NCBI GenBank assembly: GCA_964486825.1
Contig: CAZAQS010000194.1
Span: forward strand, 1 to 9,271
From: CAZAQS01 sp964486825
Lineage (GTDB): Bacteria; Chloroflexota; Anaerolineae; Anaerolineales; UBA4823
Reading direction: 5' to 3'
Length of the DNA: 9,271 nucleotides
Shown here: positions 5,496-9,271 of the stretch, one piece after another
Position numbering within the stretch: position 1 is the first letter of the stretch
Layout: every line of letters begins with the position of its first letter
Position numbers and translations under genes: made by a program
Notes under the pieces: model-generated
What the model saw: only the letters and a program-made list of their open reading frames with translations
Told to the model about the DNA's origin: nothing
The model's database searches: none

Positions 5496-6311
5496 CTAAA
5501 TCACCAGGTCGCCGCCGCGGTAGTAAATGGCGGCCGCGGCCAGGAGCACCAGCACCGCACCCAGGCCCACGCTGGCCATAACGATCTCGCGAGTCTCGCG
5601 CCGGTCGGTGATGGACTGGTAGGGGGAATAACCTCTTAGCTCGAGCACGGGTCCGGCCAGGAAGGTAAACAGGGCCCCCCCGATCAGCCCACCGATATGG
5701 CCCCAGTTGTCAATACCGGGAGACAGGCCGATGACCAGGTTGATCACGGCGATGGTAACGATCTGCGACAGGGCGCGCTGGGCCATGCCTGAGAACATAT
5801 CCTTGTTGCGGTACAGGAAGACTGCCTGAGCGCCGATCAGCCCGAAGATGGCGGTCGAGGAGCCGAGCGAAGGGTTGGGAGAAAAGATGAAAGAAAAGAT
5901 ATTGCCAGCGAAACCGGCCAGGAAGTATAGGGCGATAAAGCGCCCGCGCCCGAAGTGACGCTCCAGGCCCGGCCCAAAGATATACAAGGCGTACATGTTG
6001 AAGGCAATATGCATTAGGCTGCCATGCAGGAACATGGGGGTGATCAGTCGCCAATACTCCCCCTCGATGATCCACTGGTTGACTTTCATCCCCAATAAGG
6101 CAGGCAGGTCCTGGCCGGTCAAGAACCCGCTGGCCTCTTGCAGGATATATATGATGAGCGTGACAACCAGGAGGGTATAGGTTACGACAGGCCTGCCAGG
6201 CGGCGGCCGGCTGGGGATCCAATCCCGCGTGGGGGGGGCCGGCTGCCGGTATCCCCCTCCGGCTTCGTGCGGTTCTTCCGGATAATCGTTTTCGTAATCA
6301 CGTAGGCTCAT
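5496..6311 (-). CDS. Rhomboid family intramembrane serine protease
   Basis: This 271-residue protein is a rhomboid, a membrane protease that cleaves transmembrane substrates within the bilayer. A Pro-rich polar N-terminus (1-41) precedes about seven hydrophobic segments (near 42-60, 93-113, 123-143, 149-167, 182-198, 202-222 and 243-263), consistent with a six-helix core plus one C-terminal helix. The signatures are W87-R88 in the first loop, HGSLMHIAFN with H101 and N105 on the second helix, the catalytic serine S152 in GSSTAIFG, and the catalytic histidine H205 in NWGHIGG. The usual GxSG reads GSST, with Thr in place of the last Gly. The ATG overlaps the gmk stop by 4 bp (ATGA), and no good ribosome site is visible, so translation is probably coupled to gmk. 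A run of eight Gs at 6231-6238 lies in the N-terminal coding part. Confidence 0.95.
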   Translation of the reverse strand: MSLRDYENDYPEEPHEAGGGYRQPAPPTRDWIPSRPPPGRPVVTYTLLVVTLIIYILQEASGFLTGQDLPALLGMKVNQWIIEGEYWRLITPMFLHGSLMHIAFNMYALYIFGPGLERHFGRGRFIALYFLAGFAGNIFSFIFSPNPSLGSSTAIFGLIGAQAVFLYRNKDMFSGMAQRALSQIVTIAVINLVIGLSPGIDNWGHIGGLIGGALFTFLAGPVLELRGYSPYQSITDRRETREIVMASVGLGAVLVLLAAAAIYYRGGDLVI

Positions 6312-6931
6312 AAGGTCACTTTTCTGGGGTGTACCCGGTGCTGCTCGGCGTTGATAATGGCCAGGATATTATCGACGGTGTCATCCAGGCGGTGCTCGCG
6401 GTTGACGAGCACGTAATCGAACTCGTCCAGGCGGTTGAACTCCCGGCGCGCCATGGCGATGCGCATGCTGATCTCTTCATGGGAGTCTGTATCCCGGGCT
6501 TTGAGCCGCTTGACCAGCTCTTCCTCGTCCCGGGTGGTCAAGAAGATCAGCAAGGCTTCCGGGCAGAGCTTGCGGATGGTGGAGGCGCCTTGTACATCCA
6601 GGCGCATGATAACGATCCTATGGCTGTCCAGGGCTTGCCGCACCTGCGACTTGGGGATGCCTTTATAGTCGTTATAGACATAGGCGAACTCCAACAGCTC
6701 ATCCGCCTCGATCATGCTGGCAAACTCCTCGTGGGAGACGAAAAAATAATCCCGGCCATGGACTTCGTTGGAGCGCGGGGGGCGTGTGGTGGCGGTTACG
6801 ACAAAGTAGAAGGGCAGGTTGCGCTCTTTCATGCGTTGGATGACCGTGTCCTTTCCAACGCCGGAAGGGCCGGAGATAACGATCAAGAGGGAAGGAGTGC
6901 TATTTTGGGAGAAGGGCAGGAAGTCTTTCAT
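6308..6931 (-). CDS. gmk: Guanylate kinase with variant P-loop and GMP-site residues
   Basis: This 207-residue protein is a guanylate kinase, which converts GMP plus ATP to GDP in the cytoplasm for RNA, DNA and signalling nucleotides. The P-loop is GPSGVGKDT (21-29). TATTRPPR (46-53) carries the GMP-phosphate arginines R50 and R53, followed by GRDYFFVSHEEF (59-70) and ELLEFAYVY with E81. RLDVQGA (110-116) is the Walker B-like strand, and RDEEELVKRLKAR is the lid region. Two motifs deviate: the residue after the P-loop lysine is D28 (GTC at 6848-6850) rather than Ser/Thr, with T29 following, and the usual NYYGT reads DYKGI (88-92). I believe GKD occurs in some related guanylate kinases, but this is from memory. 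Length is normal. The start at 6931 has a weak AAAAGG site. The rhomboid gene follows with a 4-bp overlap. Confidence 0.94.
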   Translation of the reverse strand: MKDFLPFSQNSTPSLLIVISGPSGVGKDTVIQRMKERNLPFYFVVTATTRPPRSNEVHGRDYFFVSHEEFASMIEADELLEFAYVYNDYKGIPKSQVRQALDSHRIVIMRLDVQGASTIRKLCPEALLIFLTTRDEEELVKRLKARDTDSHEEISMRIAMARREFNRLDEFDYVLVNREHRLDDTVDNILAIINAEQHRVHPRKVTL

Positions 6932-6948
6932 AGGCCTTTTGTGGATAG

Positions 6949-6956
6949 ATTATAAT
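6949..6956. promoter_or_regulatory. Palindromic ATTATAAT, candidate shared -10 of gmk and the zinc ribbon gene
   Basis: In the 65-bp gap between divergent gmk and the FmdB-type gene, the palindrome ATTATAAT reads TATAAT on both strands (6951-6956 on plus, 6954-6949 on minus). Starts would fall near 6963 rightward and 6942 leftward, giving leaders of about 34 and 11 bases. No good -35 hexamer is found at 16-18 bp on either side. A small inverted repeat, CGATC-AAACA-GATCG (6962-6976), lies just after the rightward start. Confidence 0.45.
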
Positions 6957-6996
6957 TGCCCCGATCAAACAGATCGCCAGCATTTGGAGTTGTAGT

Positions 6997-7386
6997 ATGC
7001 CGACTTATGAATACCGCTGCATAAATTGTAACCGACGTTTTTCGGTATTTATGACCTATCGCGAATACGATCAAAAAACTGTTACCTGTCCTCGCTGCTC
7101 GAGCGAGCGGGTGCAGAGGCGCATCGGCCGGATTCGGGTTGCCCGCTCTGAGGAGAGCCGCCTGGAAAACCTGGCCGACCCCTCCGCCCTGGAAGGCCTG
7201 GAGGATGACCCACGCGCCCTGGGCAGGATGATGCGCCAGATGAGCGGGGAGATGGGCGAGGACATGGGCCCCGAGTTCGACGAGGTGATCGACCGGCTGG
7301 AAGCGGGGCAGTCGCCTGAGGAGATCGAAGAGTCGCTTCCGGATATGGGAGACTCAGGCGGGATGGACGACGAGGTCGATTTCTAA
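6997..7386 (+). CDS. FmdB-type zinc ribbon protein with long acidic tail
   Basis: This 129-residue protein begins with the FmdB/CxxC-CxxC regulatory-type zinc ribbon: PTYEYRCINC gives C8 and C11, and TCPRC gives C31 and C34, which should bind one zinc. The family name comes from a putative regulator of formamidase genes, but most members have no known role. After residue 50 comes an acidic, Met-rich helical tail with GRMMRQMSGEMGEDMGPEF and EVIDRLEAGQSPEEIE, ending in DEVDF. I recall tails of this kind in Chloroflexota homologues. The tail could be a protein-interaction segment. The ATG at 6997 has TTGGAG eight bases upstream. It is divergent from gmk and convergent with tmk, so it is probably a single-gene transcript ending at the hairpin at 7399-7429. 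Confidence 0.9.
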   Translation: MPTYEYRCINCNRRFSVFMTYREYDQKTVTCPRCSSERVQRRIGRIRVARSEESRLENLADPSALEGLEDDPRALGRMMRQMSGEMGEDMGPEFDEVIDRLEAGQSPEEIEESLPDMGDSGGMDDEVDF

Positions 7387-7398
7387 AGCCTATACTTA

Positions 7399-7429
7399 GG
7401 AAACATAAGGCCAGCGGCTTTATGTTTTC
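7399..7429. terminator. Hairpin between convergent genes, overlapping the tmk stop
   Basis: Positions 7399-7412 pair with 7416-7429 (14 pairs including two G-U) around a 3-base loop, and CTTTT follows on the plus strand. It lies 12 bp after the zinc ribbon stop, so it is a good terminator candidate for that gene. It also contains the tmk stop codon (7420-7422), so on the minus strand the end of tmk is coded inside the stem, where it could act bidirectionally. The T-tract after the stem is short and interrupted. Confidence 0.6.
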
Positions 7430-8040
7430 CCTTTTAACCGCTCCAGCACGATACGGCCGATTTCCTCCTGGACCTGCTCCGGGGGTCGTTCTGCGTCCAC
7501 GATCACCCAACGCTGGGGGTTCGCCCTGGCCAGGGCCATGTAACCGCGCCGGACGCGCTGGTAAAACTCCAGCTCGAGGGTATCCAGGCGATTGAGGTCG
7601 CCTCCCTGCATGCGCCGGCGCAGCCCCTCTTCCACATCCAAATCCAGCAGCAAAGTCAGGTCCGGCTTCAGCCGGCAGGTCGCAAAGGCCAGCAGCACGT
7701 TTAGCTGTTCCAGGTCCAGCTCACGCCCGTAGCCCTGGTAAGCCAGGGTAGAGTCGCCGTAGCGGTCGCTGATGACGACGCCGCCAGCTTCCAGGTGCGG
7801 CAGGATCACTTCAGAGACGAGCTGGGCCCGGGCGGCCAGGAACAGCAGGCTTTCCGTGCGGGCCTGCATGGCGGTATTGCCCTGGTCGGACAGGATCAAG
7901 CGGATCTGGTCCCCGATCTGGGTGCCGCCCGGCTCGCGGGTGGTCAAGACATTATAGCCGGCCCCTGCCAGAAGCCTGGCCAGGGCCGGGATTTGAGTGG
8001 TCTTCCCGCTGCCCTCAGAGCCTTCAAAGGTGATAAACAT
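7420..8040 (-). CDS. tmk: Thymidylate kinase
   Basis: This 206-residue protein is dTMP kinase, which phosphorylates dTMP to dTDP with ATP, an essential step in dTTP synthesis. The P-loop is FEGSEGSGKTT (5-15). TTREPGGT (33-40) holds the conserved R35 and E36, DRY (92-94) with DSTLAYQGYGR (96-106) forms the TMP site, and RRRMQGGDLNRLD (141-153) is the lid with several arginines. The P-loop has no arginine, and the lid carries the basic residues, which fits the type II (E. coli-like) arrangement. Length is normal. The ATG at 8040 has only a weak upstream AGG. The gene lies 10 bp after the R3H ATPase gene and is almost certainly cotranscribed with it. Confidence 0.96.
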   Translation of the reverse strand: MFITFEGSEGSGKTTQIPALARLLAGAGYNVLTTREPGGTQIGDQIRLILSDQGNTAMQARTESLLFLAARAQLVSEVILPHLEAGGVVISDRYGDSTLAYQGYGRELDLEQLNVLLAFATCRLKPDLTLLLDLDVEEGLRRRMQGGDLNRLDTLELEFYQRVRRGYMALARANPQRWVIVDAERPPEQVQEEIGRIVLERLKGKT

Positions 8041-8050
8041 GCCTGAGCTC

Positions 8051-9271
8051 TTATTCCCGGAAGATGCGCACCCGTCGCTGAGGTTCCTTCCCGTAGGAAT
8101 GGGAGGTCAGGTTGGCCTGGCGCGCCATTTGGTGCTGCAAGCGGCGGATGTAGGCCTTCGCCGGCGGCAGCTCGACCCAGCGCTCGCCGTTCAGCACGGC
8201 GTCGATGGCGGCCTGGGTCTCGTTCAAGGCCGGGTCGCCGGTTTCCTCCTGGAAAGAGTCCGAGCCAGCCAGTTCGAACAGGTCGCCCAGGAACTGCTGC
8301 ATCTGGTTGATGGTATTGGCGCGCAGCACGTAGATCGGCATGCCGCGGTTCTCAGCGTCCGAGATGGGGCGCTGGCGTTTGCGGTAGTAGGAGCGCAAGG
8401 TCACCAGGACGTCAGCCTGGCCCACGTCGTCCACCATGATAGCCGGGACCCCCAGGCGCTTGGAGGCCTGGGCCAGCCGGTTGCGGGCCACGCCATAAGG
8501 GTAAATCCGGACAGCTTTTTGACCGGGGCGGCCTTCCGCCTGGGCGGGGGTAGGGGCCTCGGTTTGGTCGCCGGCCGGTTGGGTCCTTCCAAAGGCGGAG
8601 CGAGGCTGCGAACGGGCGTAATCCGGCTTACCATCCCCGTTGCCCTGGCGGCGGAAGCCGGGTGTGGTCGCCACGCGGGCAGCGGGAGCGGCCCGCTCGA
8701 CCTTGATCTGCCCGTCCTCGTCGCGTGAGCGGATCTCGGGGGGTAGCGGGTAGCCGCGCAGGAGCGAATCGACCGCGTCGCCCACGTCCTGGTGGATCGC
8801 CAGGCGATCGCGGGTCTGGATCTCGATGAGCATATCGAAGGTGGGCGGTGAGCGGCGCTCGAGCACGGTCTTCTGCGTACCACGCCGGCGGGCCTCTTCA
8901 TCCGAAAGCGTAACCGACTCGATGCCACCGACCAGGTCTGACAGGGTCGGGTTGAGCAGCAGGTTCTCCAGCGTATTTCCGTGGGCCGTGCCGATCAACT
9001 GCACGCCGCGCTCGTTGATGGTGCGGGCGGCAGCGGCTTCCAGCTCGCGCCCGATCTCATCGATGACGATCACCTCGGGGTTATGGTTTTCCACGGCCTC
9101 GATCATCACCTCGTGCTGCAAGGAAGGCATGGAGACCTGCATGCGGCGGGCGCGCCCGACCGCTGGATGGGGCACGTCTCCGTCACCCCCGATCTCGTTG
9201 GATGTGTCAACGATCACCACCCGCTTGGTCTCCGCCAGGATGCGTGCGGCCTCACGCAGGATGGTGGTCTT
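8051..9271 (-). CDS. R3H domain-containing AAA ATPase, SpoIIIAA/Ycf45-like, N-terminus missing
   Basis: The frame is open to the window edge, giving 406 visible codons. The first one, at 9269-9271, is the Walker A lysine (K-TTILREAARILAE), so the N-terminal part lies outside. A GTG at 9218-9220 is internal. The ATPase part shows VVIVDTSNEIGGDGD and the Walker B strand VIVIDEIGREL, then LIGTAHGNTLENLL and IESVTLSDEEA, as in SpoIIIAA/PilT-like ATPases. A Pro/Gln/Arg/Gly-rich linker of about 55 residues (near 8520-8690) follows, then a globular part (AVRIYPYGVARNRL, VDDVGQADVLVTLRS, GMPIYVLRA). The C-terminus is an R3H domain, KAYIRRLQHQMARQA with the RxxxH signature, then SHSYGKEPQRRVRIF. R3H domains bind single-stranded nucleic acid, so a nucleic-acid-linked ATPase is likely; the cellular role of this family is not established. 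tmk follows after 10 bp. Confidence 0.92.
   Translation of the reverse strand, partial: KTTILREAARILAETKRVVIVDTSNEIGGDGDVPHPAVGRARRMQVSMPSLQHEVMIEAVENHNPEVIVIDEIGRELEAAAARTINERGVQLIGTAHGNTLENLLLNPTLSDLVGGIESVTLSDEEARRRGTQKTVLERRSPPTFDMLIEIQTRDRLAIHQDVGDAVDSLLRGYPLPPEIRSRDEDGQIKVERAAPAARVATTPGFRRQGNGDGKPDYARSQPRSAFGRTQPAGDQTEAPTPAQAEGRPGQKAVRIYPYGVARNRLAQASKRLGVPAIMVDDVGQADVLVTLRSYYRKRQRPISDAENRGMPIYVLRANTINQMQQFLGDLFELAGSDSFQEETGDPALNETQAAIDAVLNGERWVELPPAKAYIRRLQHQMARQANLTSHSYGKEPQRRVRIFRE

Noticed and set aside
6329..6955. 208-residue plus-strand open frame opposite gmk
   Set aside because: It is the complement of a clear guanylate kinase gene and its translation shows no domain.
7997..8728. 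243-residue plus-strand open frame opposite the R3H ATPase gene
   Set aside because: It is antisense to a gene with clear R3H and ATPase motifs, and its Gly/Ala/Val/Leu-rich translation is typical of a shadow frame.
9218..9220. GTG as a possible start of the R3H ATPase
   Set aside because: The frame continues upstream to the window edge and encodes the Walker A lysine and following helix, so the true start is outside the window.
1..9271. Defence system, CRISPR array, transposon or phage island
   Set aside because: No direct repeat array, transposase, integrase, toxin-antitoxin pair or tRNA attachment site is seen, and gene content and base composition look like ordinary chromosome throughout.

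Overview
The window is an ordinary-looking chromosomal segment of a moderately GC-rich bacterium. It is densely packed with short intergenic gaps, and I see no mobile element, tRNA, rRNA or CRISPR array. Several features suggest a Chloroflexota member, perhaps Anaerolineae: an FmdB-type zinc ribbon with a long acidic, Met-rich tail, an R3H-domain ATPase beside thymidylate kinase, and a guanylate kinase with a GKDT P-loop. This placement is inferred from remembered family patterns, not from a search.

Left part (1-4061). The 3' end of lysS (+ strand) runs convergently into a six-gene leftward cluster. In transcription order from 4061 it contains an EthD-like small protein, a YbaK/ProX-type aminoacyl-tRNA editing domain protein, a membrane-anchored M23 peptidase, a short-chain dehydrogenase that lacks its catalytic lysine, a DinB-like protein, and a two-glutamate enoyl-CoA hydratase. 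The first three genes overlap or lie 2 bp apart. The later gaps are 32-48 bp, so one transcript is likely, although the products share no obvious pathway.

Middle (4062-5486). A 125-bp divergent region carries a perfect 12-bp-stem inverted repeat and promoter-like elements facing both ways. To its right is a small hypothetical protein with an acidic tail, which has its own promoter and a strong intrinsic terminator, so it looks like a single-gene unit. Then comes a second crotonase-family gene of the PaaG (isomerase) type, distinct in active-site chemistry from the first.

Right part (5496-9271). A rhomboid protease overlaps the end of gmk by 4 bp on the minus strand. gmk is divergent from the FmdB-type zinc ribbon gene, and the two share a palindromic ATTATAAT that could serve as -10 for both. 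The zinc ribbon gene converges on tmk, separated by a strong hairpin that includes the tmk stop codon. tmk follows the R3H-domain ATPase gene (SpoIIIAA/Ycf45-like) by 10 bp. That gene is cut by the window edge exactly at its Walker A lysine.

Together the segment carries nucleotide metabolism (gmk, tmk), translation fidelity (lysS, the YbaK-like protein), acyl-CoA metabolism (two crotonases) and envelope proteolysis (M23, rhomboid). No new multi-gene system is evident. The points most worth a second look are the lysine-less SDR, the hairpin between the divergent promoters, the altered guanylate kinase substrate motifs, and the orphan acidic protein.
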